From: Micromonospora halophytica
GTDB lineage: Bacteria > Actinomycetota > Actinomycetes > Mycobacteriales > Micromonosporaceae
Direction of reading: 5' to 3'
NCBI RefSeq assembly: GCF_900090245.1
Contig: NZ_FMDN01000030.1
Location: 1-52,822, forward strand
Length of the DNA stretch: 52,822 nt
Shown here: positions 44,557 through 52,822 of the stretch, piece after piece
Position numbering within the stretch: the first letter of the stretch is position 1
Layout of the letters: each line of letters opens with the position of its first letter
Program-made: the position numbers and the translations under genes
The notes under the pieces: model-generated
What the model was told of the DNA's origin: nothing
The model's input: only the letters and a program-made list of their open reading frames with translations
Databases searched by the model: none

Positions 44557-45488
44557 GCCGCGCAACCCGGGAGGCGTACCGGGACAGCCTGCTCCCGCTG
44601 CTGCACCGCCACCCCGAGTTGATCTGCCTGGATTCCGACACCGGCCTGTTCAACGCCGCGTACGCGGAAGAGGCCGGCGAGCAGTACCTCAACCTCGGTA
44701 TCGCCGAGCACAACCTGATGGGGATCGCCGCCGGCCTGGCCGCGTGCGGGCGGGTGCCGTTCGTCAACACGATGGCCGCGTTCGCCGCGTCCCGGGCGCT
44801 GGAGGCGATCAAGATCGACATCGCCTACAACCGACTGCCCGTCCGCATCATGGCCACGCACGGTGGTCTCGCCGCGGGCCATCTCGGCCCCACCCACCAG
44901 GCGCTGGAGGACCTCGCGGTGATGCGCGTCCTGCCGGGGATGACCGTGGTGGTGCCTGCCGACGCCGCGGCCACGGAGGCCTTCGTCGAGCAGAGCCTGG
45001 GACTGGGCGGGCCGCTCTACGTCCGGCTCGGCCGAAAGCCGACACCACCGCTGCCGCTGGCCCCGGCCCCGGTCATCGGACGGGCGCAGACGCTGCGGCA
45101 GGGCGGTGACGTGGTGCTGGCGGGCTGCGGCCCGTACCCGGTGCTCGCCTGCCTCGCGGCAGCGGACGCCCTGGCCGGCGAGGGCATCGAGGCCACCGTG
45201 CTGAACATGCACACGCTGCGGCCGTTCGACACGGAGACGCTGGTGGCTGCGGCACGGCCGGCCTCGCTCGTGGTGACCATCGAAGAGCACTGGTGCCACG
45301 GCGGTCTCGGCGGCGCCGTAGCCGAGACCCTGGCGGAGGCGGCGCCCACCCGGGTGCTGCGGCTGGGCGTGCCCGACCAGTTCGTCACCGAGGTCGGCAA
45401 CCATGAACACCTGGTCGCACACTACGACCTCACGGCGGAACGCCTCGTCCGGACGGTGCACAGCGCCCTCAGTCCGGCCGCCAGGTAG
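44553..45488 (+). CDS. Transketolase, C-terminal subunit
   Basis: 311 residues; ATG overlaps the previous stop (ATGA). Pyrimidine-binding domain with YLNLGIAEHNLMGIAAGLAA (catalytic Glu), HGGLAAGHLGPTHQALEDLA, PADAAATEAFVEQSL, and the C-terminal swivel domain GDVVLAGCGPYPVLACLAAA to EEHWCHGGLGGAVAETLAEA. Together with the previous gene it forms one heterodimeric transketolase. Confidence 0.93.
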   Translation: MSRATREAYRDSLLPLLHRHPELICLDSDTGLFNAAYAEEAGEQYLNLGIAEHNLMGIAAGLAACGRVPFVNTMAAFAASRALEAIKIDIAYNRLPVRIMATHGGLAAGHLGPTHQALEDLAVMRVLPGMTVVVPADAAATEAFVEQSLGLGGPLYVRLGRKPTPPLPLAPAPVIGRAQTLRQGGDVVLAGCGPYPVLACLAAADALAGEGIEATVLNMHTLRPFDTETLVAAARPASLVVTIEEHWCHGGLGGAVAETLAEAAPTRVLRLGVPDQFVTEVGNHEHLVAHYDLTAERLVRTVHSALSPAAR

Positions 45489-45646
45489 GCGCGATGAGTA
45501 GCCGCCGGTAACACGGATCCGCACGAGGTGTCCTCGTGCCTGCAGTTGTCGCGGATGCCCGAGGCTTCGGAACGGTCGTACCGTCCCTACTCGGCGGAGC
45601 AGACCGGTGTCCGCTCCGGAACACGCAAGGGAAGGAGAACGGTCAC

Positions 45647-45820
45647 ATGTCCACCATACTGGCCTGTCCCGAGTGCGAGGACGACGTGGAGATCAGTCCC
45701 TCGGCGCGCCTCAACGAGATCATCGACTGCGCGGGCTGCAGCACCGAACTGGAGATCCTGTCGCTGTGCCCGGCGGTGCTCGCCTGCGCACCCGAGGTCG
45801 AAGAGGACTGGGGTGAGTGA
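45647..45820 (+). CDS. lysW: LysW-type amino-group carrier protein
   Basis: 57 residues from ATG 45647 behind GAAGGAGAAC. Zinc ribbon C7-P-E-C10 and C28-A-G-C31. The acidic tail ends EDWGE, the invariant C-terminus whose last Glu side chain carries the substrate. Glutamate is attached by LysX through its amino group and stays bound during phosphorylation, reduction, chain extension, amination and ring closure, until the LysK-like hydrolase frees it. The carrier is the diagnostic gene of the whole pathway. Confidence 0.95.
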   Translation: MSTILACPECEDDVEISPSARLNEIIDCAGCSTELEILSLCPAVLACAPEVEEDWGE

Positions 45821-45882
45821 GGGTAGCGCGCGGCCCGTACCCCCGCTGACTCCCACCTGATTCCCGGCGAACTGGAGACACC

Positions 45883-46752
45883 GTGACCACCGGACCGCTG
45901 ACGGTCGTCAAGTGCGGCGGCAACCCGTCCGTCGATTCCGCCGGCATCTGCGCCGACGTCGCCGGGCTCGTCGCTGCGGGGCAGTCGGTCCTCGTGGTGC
46001 ACGGCGGCTCCGGGGAGATCACACGGCTGGCGGGGAAGCTGGGTATCCCGCAGCGCACCCTCGTCTCCCCCGACAACGTAGCCACCCGCTACACCGACCC
46101 GGCGACGCTGGAAGTGGTGGTCCTCGCGCTGGCCGGCGGGGTCAAACCGAAGCTGGTCGCGGAGCTGTCCCGGCTCGGGGTGCCCTCGGTCGGCCTCACC
46201 GGCCTGGACGGTGGCATGCTGCGGGCCCGCCGTAAGTCGGTCGTGCGGTCCGTCGTGGACGGCAAGACGATCCTGATCCGGGACAACCTCAGCGGCCGCC
46301 TCGACGAGGTGCGTCCCCGACTCGCCGAGACCCTGCTGCAGTCCGGCTTCGTGCCGGTGGTCTCGCCGCCCGCGGCCGACGAGCACGGTCATCCGGTGAA
46401 CGTCGACGCCGACCGCGCGGCGGCCGCGCTCGCGGCGGCGCTCGGCGCCGACCGGCTCGTGCTGCTGACGGGCGCGCCGGGGGTGCTCACCGATCCAGGT
46501 GACGACACCAGCGTGCTGGACACCTACGAGGTACCCACGACCGGGGCGCCCGGCCGGTTCGCCCGCGGCGGCATGGCGCTGAAGCTCATTGCGGCACGTG
46601 AGGCGCTGGCCGGCGGCGTGGCGTCGGTGCGCATCGCGGACGGGCGGGTACCAGGGCCTGTGAGCCGGGCACTGGCCGGCTCGGGCACGGCGGTGACGAT
46701 GAGTCCGCTCCCCGTTCCCACGGCCGACCGGAGCTCCGTGCCCGGGAACTGA
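45883..46752 (+). CDS. lysZ: LysZ-type kinase of LysW-bound glutamate
   Basis: 289 residues, GTG start with TGGAG upstream. Acetylglutamate-kinase fold: TVVKCGGNPSVDSAGICADV, VLVVHGGSGEITRLAGKLGI, then DADRAAAALAAALGADRLVL and LTGAPGVLTDPGDD, GGMALKLIAAREALAGGVAS. It phosphorylates the side-chain carboxylate of LysW-bound Glu. The LysZ-type fits better than ArgB because of the LysW gene 62 bp upstream. Last gene of the plus operon, closed by a strong terminator. Confidence 0.9.
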   Translation: MTTGPLTVVKCGGNPSVDSAGICADVAGLVAAGQSVLVVHGGSGEITRLAGKLGIPQRTLVSPDNVATRYTDPATLEVVVLALAGGVKPKLVAELSRLGVPSVGLTGLDGGMLRARRKSVVRSVVDGKTILIRDNLSGRLDEVRPRLAETLLQSGFVPVVSPPAADEHGHPVNVDADRAAAALAAALGADRLVLLTGAPGVLTDPGDDTSVLDTYEVPTTGAPGRFARGGMALKLIAAREALAGGVASVRIADGRVPGPVSRALAGSGTAVTMSPLPVPTADRSSVPGN

Positions 46753-46773
46753 CGCCCTCCCCGGGGAACGTCG

Positions 46774-46825
46774 CCGACGACGCGGCCCTGCTCAGCACTC
46801 CGACTGAGCAGGGCCGCGTCGTCGG
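46774..46825. terminator. Bidirectional hairpin terminator between lysZ and the cysN remnant
   Basis: A perfect 22-bp stem (46774-46795 with 46804-46825; arm begins CCGACGACGCGGCCCTGCTC) and an 8-nt loop CACTCCGA. It stands between convergent transcription units and serves both. Confidence 0.9.
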
Positions 46826-46835
46826 TTCCGCTCGG

Positions 46836-47263
46836 TTACAGGGCACCAGTTCCCCGGTCCCCCGCTCGCGCGTCGGCCATTCCCGCCGCGAGCGTCGCCC
46901 CGTCCTGCGGGTCGATGAGCAGGAACGGACCGATTCGCCGGTTGTCGGCGTCATCGTCGACGGCGAGCGGTTCGGCGATGCGGATCCGCACACGGTGAGG
47001 CGATCGGAGGCGAGTTGTCCGGCCAGCCAGCGCTCCACCACCTGCCGGCGCTCCGACCGGTGCCGGATCACGTACGGCACCGGCAGGCGCAGCGGCTTGC
47101 CGACCGGGTCCGCTCCGACCGGCACGCTCTCGAGGTGCGCCAGCAGCGCGCCGGACCCGTACCAGTCCATCCTGGTCGACGGCTCCACCACGTTGTCATC
47201 AGTCAGCGCCGACATCGGGATGGCAGTGACGTCCGTGAGGCCCAACTCGCGAAATGTCGACGG
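46836..47263 (-). pseudogene. cysN: cysN (sulfate adenylyltransferase GTPase subunit), remnant
   Basis: Only two pieces remain. The first is FRELGLTDVTAIPMSALTDD, then MDWYGSGALLAHLESVPV and LRLPVPYVIR, the end of the GTPase domain. Close behind, after about 20 unrelated residues and a frameshift, is the last piece of the protein: RIRIAEPLAVDDDADNRRIG and FLLIDPQDGATLAAGM, stop 46836-46838. The N-terminal GTP-binding P-loop and most of the beta-barrel region are missing. No activating subunit can be made. Confidence 0.8.
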
Positions 47264-47950
47264 CACCCGTGCAGGACATGTCGCCGACCGTGCGGTACCG
47301 GACCCGGCGCTCGCGCACGGACTCCTCGTCCCGGGGGGCCGCCCCACACGCCGGGCGCCAGCCGCACGCCGTCGCGCTGCAACACCTTCCGCCAGTGCAC
47401 GAAGTAGATCTCCGGCAGCTCGATGCCATCGTGTTCGATGTACTGCCAGACGTCCAACTCGGTCCAGTTGGACAGGGGAAGACGCGGAAGTGCTCGTCGG
47501 GCAGGTGGCGGCCGTTGTAGAGCTGCCACAGCTCGGGCCGCTGCCGGAGCTGCTCCCAGGTGCCGAACGCGTCGCGCAGGCTGAACCTCCGTTCCTTGGC
47601 GCGGGCCTTCTCCTCGTCGCGCCGCCCGCCGCCGAACACCGCGCCGAAGCGGCCCTCGCGGATCGCGTCCAGCAGCGGGAGGGTCTGCAGCGGGTTGCGG
47701 GTGTCGTCCGCCCGCTCGGTCAGTGTGCCGTCGTCGATGTACGACTGCACCGATGCCACGTCGAGCCGGAGGCCGTGGTTCTCGACGATCCGGTCCCGGT
47801 AGGCGATGACCTCGCGGAAGTTGTGCGCCGCCCCGGCCTCCAGCAGGTCGAGGTGCGGCAGCGGATCCTCCTGCGGGCCGGGGCGCCCTGCGGGCAATCG
47901 TCCCCCGCCTGGGCGGCAACAGCGGCGCCCGGCCGTGCGACGACGCTCAT
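47258..47950 (-). pseudogene. cysD: cysD (sulfate adenylyltransferase catalytic subunit), remnant
   Basis: ATG 47948-47950 overlaps the cysC stop. After a frameshift near the start, PLPHLDLLEAG jumps directly to AAHNFREVIAYRDRIVENHG: about 55 residues with the ATP-binding SGGKDS loop are gone, apparently by recombination between two 'H-x-FREV' repeats of the family. It continues QSYIDDGTLTERADDTRNPL, GGGRRDEEKARAKER, then two more frameshifts (near 47480 and 47330) before VRYRTVGDMSCTGAV, where it runs into cysN. Not functional. Confidence 0.82.
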
Positions 47951-48365
47951 GACAGACCTCGGGCCGTGAGTAGCGCCCATACCTGCCGGACGCAATGGTT
48001 CACCGTCTGGTGCTGGGTGTCGACCCGGAGATCGGGGTTGACGGGCACCTCGTACGGGTCGACCGCGCCGGTGAGGCCGGTAAGTTCACCCGCCGCCTGC
48101 CGGGCGTACAGGCGCTTGACGTTCCGGTCGGCGCAGACCTCCACCGGAGTCGCCACATGCACCTCGACGTAGCGGACGCCACCCGCCGCGTGCAGGTCCC
48201 GGACCAGCGTGCGGGTCTTCGCGTACGGAGCGATGACCGGCACCAGCACCGTGACGCCGTGCTCGGCGAGCAGTCCGGCCACGTAGCCGATGCGCCGCAC
48301 GTTGGTCCCGGTCCTCCGTGCCGCCCGCCCTGCCACTCGCCCGGGGTGCTGTTCGGCTCGCTCAT
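47947..48365 (-). pseudogene. cysC: cysC (adenylylsulfate kinase), remnant without P-loop
   Basis: ATG 48363-48365 (MSEPNSTPGEW) leads after a frameshift into GTNVRRIGYVAGLLAEHGVT, VLVPVIAPYAKTRTLVRDLH, YVEVHVATPVEVCADRNVKR and LYARQAAGELTGLTGAVDPY, the last two thirds of APS kinase. The N-terminal GLSGAGKTT-like nucleotide-binding loop and the DGD motif are deleted. It cannot make PAPS. Confidence 0.82.
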
Positions 48366-48397
48366 GTGCGCATCTGCCTTTCGCGCGAGGTGCGGGC

Positions 48398-49426
48398 TCA
48401 CAGGGGGTGGAGACCGGGAAAGGTCAGGCCGAGGGTCTCGGGCCGGCCCATGCGGATGTTGAAGCACTGCACGGCGTTGCCGGCGCCGCCTTTGACGAGG
48501 TTGTCCAGGGCGGCGATCGTGGTCAGGCGGCCGGTGCCCTCGTCGACGGCGAACCCCACGTCGCAGTAGTTTGACCCCAGGAGGATCTTCGGCTCGGGGT
48601 AGCGGAAGATGCCCCGTTGATGTGCGACGACGCGGACGAAGGGCTCGTCGGTGTACTGCTCGCGAAAGGCCCGGCGCACGGTCTGCCTGTCCACGCCGGG
48701 ACGCAGAGTGGCATGGCAGATGGTCTGCACCCCGCGGACCGCCTCGACGCCGGTGGCGGTCATCGCGGCCGACAGGCCCAGATGCCGGGAGATCTCGGCT
48801 TCGTGCCGGTGCCCGGTCGGCGCGAACACGCGCATGGCGCCGCTGCGTTCGGCGTGCAGGTTGGCCGGGCCGGCCGTGGCACCCGAGCCGCTGGAGCCGG
48901 TGCGGGCGTCGAACTGGGCCCCGCTCTCCAGATCGATCAGGTCACGGGCCACCAGCGGGTACAGGGCGAGTACGCCGGCCGTGGCCATGCAGCCAGGCAC
49001 GCTGATCAGGTCCGCGGTGCGCAGCCTCTCGCGGTGCAGCTCCGGCAGGCCGGGCACGAAATCACCCAGCAGTCGCGGGGCCTGGTGCTCCTCGCCGTAG
49101 TAGCGCCGGAAGACCTCGGCTTCGTCGAGCCGGAAGTCCCCGGTCAGGTCGACGACGAGCTTGGACCGCTGGACCCAGTCGCCGATCTGGGTCATCGCCA
49201 CCCGGTGCGGCAGTGCCAGGAAGACCGCGTCGCACTCTCCGACGTTGTCCACCGAACAGAACTTCAGATCGGTGACGGCCCGCAGGTTCGGGTGCACGCC
49301 GTCGACGCGTTTCCCCGGGAAGCGGGACGAGACCGCGCCCACTACCTCGACCTCGGGATGTCCCAGCAGCAGTCGCAGCAACTCCCCACCGATGTAGCCG
49401 GCCGCACCGGCCACCGCCACCCGCAT
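48398..49426 (-). CDS. lysY: LysY-type reductase of LysW-bound glutamyl phosphate
   Basis: 342 residues from ATG 49424-49426 behind GGAGGG. NAD(P) site VAVAGAAGYIGGELLRLLLG; catalytic Cys in ISVPGCMATAGVLALYPL; GSSGSGATAGPANLHAERSG; HRHEAEISRHLGL; C-terminal LDNLVKGGAGNAVQCFNIRM. Same family as ArgC. It gives the carrier-bound semialdehyde used by the transketolase. First gene of the minus unit that includes the broken cys genes. Confidence 0.9.
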   Translation of the reverse strand: MRVAVAGAAGYIGGELLRLLLGHPEVEVVGAVSSRFPGKRVDGVHPNLRAVTDLKFCSVDNVGECDAVFLALPHRVAMTQIGDWVQRSKLVVDLTGDFRLDEAEVFRRYYGEEHQAPRLLGDFVPGLPELHRERLRTADLISVPGCMATAGVLALYPLVARDLIDLESGAQFDARTGSSGSGATAGPANLHAERSGAMRVFAPTGHRHEAEISRHLGLSAAMTATGVEAVRGVQTICHATLRPGVDRQTVRRAFREQYTDEPFVRVVAHQRGIFRYPEPKILLGSNYCDVGFAVDEGTGRLTTIAALDNLVKGGAGNAVQCFNIRMGRPETLGLTFPGLHPL

Positions 49427-49902
49427 CACGGCAGCACCCTCCGCACCGTTGCATTCCGGTCCACGATCACGACTCCTTCCCGCCCGAACCAGCCACTCCT
49501 GCGCTTGGAACCTACGAACCCACCCGCCGTGTCCGCGTCCGCGGTACACACATTCCCGGGGAGGCACCAGAACTGCTTTCGCACCGCGTGGCTAAGCGCT
49601 CCGATTACCCACCGTGGACCCAGCCCGCCCGAACGTCGCCCCGAGCCGGTACGACAGCGGCGTTCGCGTTCATGTCGGGCACCGGGAGCAGCGGCCGGCC
49701 TGTACGGGCCGTCGGAGCGACGGCTCTCCACTCACCGCGTAGCCGCACGGGGGAAAGTCAGCAGGACGCTTCCCCCGGCATGCGTTTCCCGCGGACGCGT
49801 GCCGGGCGGGCGGGTCAGTACGGTTCATGCTCCGCGCCTCCGACGTGCGCGCCCTTCCCCACGACGACGGCGCCACTGGAAACCGGCAAAAGGAGCTTCG
49901 CC
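49427..49902. promoter_or_regulatory. Divergent intergenic region, lysY / aminotransferase
   Basis: 476 bases with no supported gene. It must hold promoters for the LysY unit (-) and the aminotransferase unit (+). The plus-strand frame that extends upstream of the aminotransferase has poor bias. An AAAGGAG ribosome-binding site lies at about 49889-49895. Confidence 0.45.
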
Positions 49903-51105
<1,203 letters not shown>

Positions 51106-51174
51106 GCTGAAGCCGCGGCACACCGGTCCCCGTACCGGGCTGTACGCGACCACCGAGTGAACGGGAGTGCATGG

Positions 51175-51939
51175 ATGAACGACTTCGAAGGACGGGTCGC
51201 GATCGTCACCGGCGGCGCGTCGGGCATCGGCCTGGCCACGGCCAGGCTGCTCAGCAGCAGAGGAGCCCGGGTCGCCGCCCTCGACCTGAAACCAGAAGGG
51301 CTGCCGGACGGCATCCTGGGCGTGCAGGCCGATGTCACCGACGATCTCCAGGTCAAGTCCGCAGTGGAGGCCGTGGTCGACCGCTTCGGCGGGCTGGACG
51401 TCGTGGTGAACAACGCCGGCATCGGCGCCATCGGGGACGTCACCGTGAACAGCGACGACGAATGGCTGCGCGTTCTGGACGTGAACGTGGTCGGGATGGT
51501 CAGGGTCGCCCGACACGCCGTCCCGCACCTGCGGCGCTCAACCGCCGCATCGATCGTCAACACCTGCTCGATCGTGGCGTGGGCGGGTGTCCAGCAGCGG
51601 GTCCTGTACTCGGCCAGCAAGGGCGCGGTCTACGCGCTGACGCTGGCCATGGCGGCGGACCACGTCCGCGAGGGCATCCGGGTCAACTGCGTGGCTCCCG
51701 GCTCCGCGGACACGCCGTGGATCGGCAGGTCGCTGGAGCAGGCACCGGACCCGGCGGCCGCCCGGGCCGCGCTCGAAGCGTTCCAGCCCACGGGCCGCCT
51801 GGTGACGGCGGACGAGGTTGCGAGCGCCATCACCTACCTGGCGAGCCCGCTGTCCAGCGCGTCGGTGGGCACCGTACTGGCCGTGGACAACGGCATGCAC
51901 GGCCTGCGCCTGCGTCCCGGGCCGGGTTTGTCGAGTTGA
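51175..51939 (+). CDS. Short-chain dehydrogenase/reductase (carrier-bound ketone reductase)
   Basis: 254 residues from ATG 51175, GGGAG upstream. Cofactor loop VAIVTGGASGIGLATARLLS, NNAGIG, catalytic Ser in CSIVAWAG, Tyr and Lys in YSASKGAVYALTLAMA, and the usual PGSADTPWIG. In vazabitide-type pathways an SDR reduces the ketone left by the transketolase to the hydroxyl. Sits 69 bp after the aminotransferase on the same strand, probably one transcript. Confidence 0.9.
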   Translation: MNDFEGRVAIVTGGASGIGLATARLLSSRGARVAALDLKPEGLPDGILGVQADVTDDLQVKSAVEAVVDRFGGLDVVVNNAGIGAIGDVTVNSDDEWLRVLDVNVVGMVRVARHAVPHLRRSTAASIVNTCSIVAWAGVQQRVLYSASKGAVYALTLAMAADHVREGIRVNCVAPGSADTPWIGRSLEQAPDPAAARAALEAFQPTGRLVTADEVASAITYLASPLSSASVGTVLAVDNGMHGLRLRPGPGLSS

Positions 51940-52253
51940 CGGTGCAACTGGAGTTGGTTGATCTTCTACTTGCGGCCGGTGGAGAGGCGGCCGTCGAAGG
52001 TGATGTCGAAGGCGTTGAGTGCGCTCTTTCAGAGGGCATTCGATGACGTCCTGCCCGCTTTTTCGGTTTCGCCTGCCGTACTATTGGCGTTATTTGCCCG
52101 ATCCGGGGCGATGCATCCACCGACGGGGAAGCGGGCACAGTTCCGTTTCAAGGCGGAATGCTCCTCGGGTTCCGTCTGACGTAGACCCGAACGGGAATCG
52201 CCGCTTCTGTCGGGCTGCGACTCGAGCGGTACCGTCCAGAGTAGATCTGTGAC
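51940..52253. other. Intergenic region with a possible transposase tail
   Basis: 314 bases. The minus strand at about 51967-52025 reads ALNAFDITFDGRLSTGRK-stop, which looks like the end of a transposase but is too short to assign. The remainder shows no gene. The end of the biosynthetic region is therefore near 51940. Confidence 0.35.
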
Positions 52254-52738
52254 GTGACCGCTCGCCGCGCCTACCCCAGCGACATCTCCGACGCCCGTTG
52301 GGCACTGATCGCACCGACACTGCTCGCCTGGCAGAGGCCCGCATCGACCGGCGGCCCACCGGCGAGCCGGCCCGTACCGACGTCCGGGAAGTGTTCAACG
52401 CCATCCTGTACGTCAACCGCACCGGGATCGCCTGGAAATACCTGCCTCATGACTTTCCGCCACACACCACGGTGTACTACTACTATGCCGCCTGGCGCGA
52501 CGAAGGCATCTTCGCCCAGCTCAACGTCGATCTGACCGCCCTGGCCCGAGTGAAGGCCGGCCCTGACGCGCAGCCCACCGCTGCGGTCATCGACACACAG
52601 AGCGTGAAGACATCCACGAACCCGCCGACCGCCACGCAAGGAACCGACGCGGCCAAAAAGATCGTCGGACGTAAACGCAGCGTAGTCACTGACACTCTCG
52701 GAGTACTGCTGGCCATCGTCGTCATGGCGGCTCATCGA
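52254..52738 (+). pseudogene. IS5-type transposase, frameshifted and truncated
   Basis: From GTG 52254 the frame reads ARRAYPSDISDARWALIAPT then changes frame near 52333 to RLAEARIDRRPTGEPARTDV, FNAILYVNRTGIAWKYLPHD, AVIDTQSVKTSTNPP (first catalytic Asp), AAKKIVGRKRSVVTDTLG and VLLAIVVMAA, where homology ends at about 52732. The second Asp and the Glu are absent. A slippery site is not evident at the shift. Confidence 0.8.
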
Positions 52739-52740
52739 AG

Positions 52741-52822
52741 TTAAGCGGGGTTGAGTTGTCCGCGGTGGCGTCGGGTGGTGGCGGTGCGGGTGCGTAGGCG
52801 CTGGTTCTCGGGGTTGCGGAAG
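52741..52822 (-). pseudogene. C-terminal tail of a transposase (cut by window edge)
   Basis: Minus-strand reading FRNPENQRLRTRTATTRRHR then GQLNPA and TAA at 52741-52743. The arginine-rich end is common for actinomycete transposases. It abuts and probably truncated the IS5-type gene on its left. The family cannot be told. Confidence 0.5.

Noticed and set aside
46836..48365. First read as an intact cysC-cysD-cysN PAPS operon
   Set aside because: Every gene lacks its nucleotide-binding loop and cysD and cysN need several frame changes to be read, so they were called pseudogenes.

Overview
The window is high-GC DNA from a filamentous actinomycete. Streptomyces and the Micromonosporaceae both fit, and the sequence alone does not decide between them. 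GTG and TTG starts, 4-nt stop/start overlaps and GC-rich third codon positions are typical of that group. It contains no rRNA or tRNA gene and no CRISPR array. The window holds a biosynthetic gene cluster embedded in, and partly cut up by, insertion-sequence debris.

Left flank (1-11.3 kb): a graveyard of mobile DNA. It has an IS982-type fragment, a broken IS256 element cut by a complete ISAs1 element (2011-3371), a large RHS/LamG protein gene truncated by the same element, the left end of an IS1634-type element and an intact IS5-type element (7217-8242). These are followed by a membrane-anchored propeller-like protein, an unknown protein, half of a tyrosine integrase and an AbrB-type regulator preceded by a perfect 30-bp palindrome.

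Left biosynthetic arm (11.7-27.7 kb): an amidinotransferase (+), and a minus-strand operon running from 21.7 down to 14.6 kb. The operon encodes two ATP-grasp ligases, a TTC38-like helical-repeat protein, a methyltransferase, a DszC-like flavin monooxygenase and its flavin reductase. After an IS-rich gap (22-24 kb, with an IS5-type element nested inside a non-autonomous IS1634-like element) come another methyltransferase, an MFS exporter and a third ATP-grasp ligase. Between the arms lie a CGNR-type regulator divergent from a VOC protein with an inverted-repeat operator between them, a YqcI/YcgG-family (GntA-like) putative heme N-hydroxylase, a tiny secreted peptide and an orphan LuxR response regulator.

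Right arm (31.3-51.9 kb): an amino-group-carrier-protein (LysW-type) pathway. It has a LysX ligase, a LysK-like M20 hydrolase, a one-module NRPS (C-A-T-TE) and a double acyl-CoA dehydrogenase on the minus strand. Divergent from these are a sulfotransferase, two adjacent proteins of unusual type, a DegT aminotransferase, a split transketolase, LysW (57 aa, ending EDWGE) and the LysZ kinase. Then come LysY, LysJ and a short-chain dehydrogenase, plus a cysC-cysD-cysN set whose three genes are all broken. This gene set matches the published logic for vazabitide A, azinomycin and ficellomycin: glutamate on LysW is phosphorylated, reduced, extended by two carbons by a transketolase, aminated, reduced, O-sulfated and closed to an aziridine by sulfate elimination. 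My reading is that the cluster makes an aziridine- or 1-azabicyclohexane-containing peptide. The amidinotransferase, the YcgG-type hydroxylase, the three extra ATP-grasp ligases and the NRPS would tailor it with a (possibly N-hydroxylated) guanidine and amide-linked amino acids. The product is inferred and cannot be read from sequence.

Right end (51.9-52.8 kb): more truncated transposase genes. Coordinates of starts were chosen by ribosome-binding site and family N-terminus and sometimes differ from the longest open frame.
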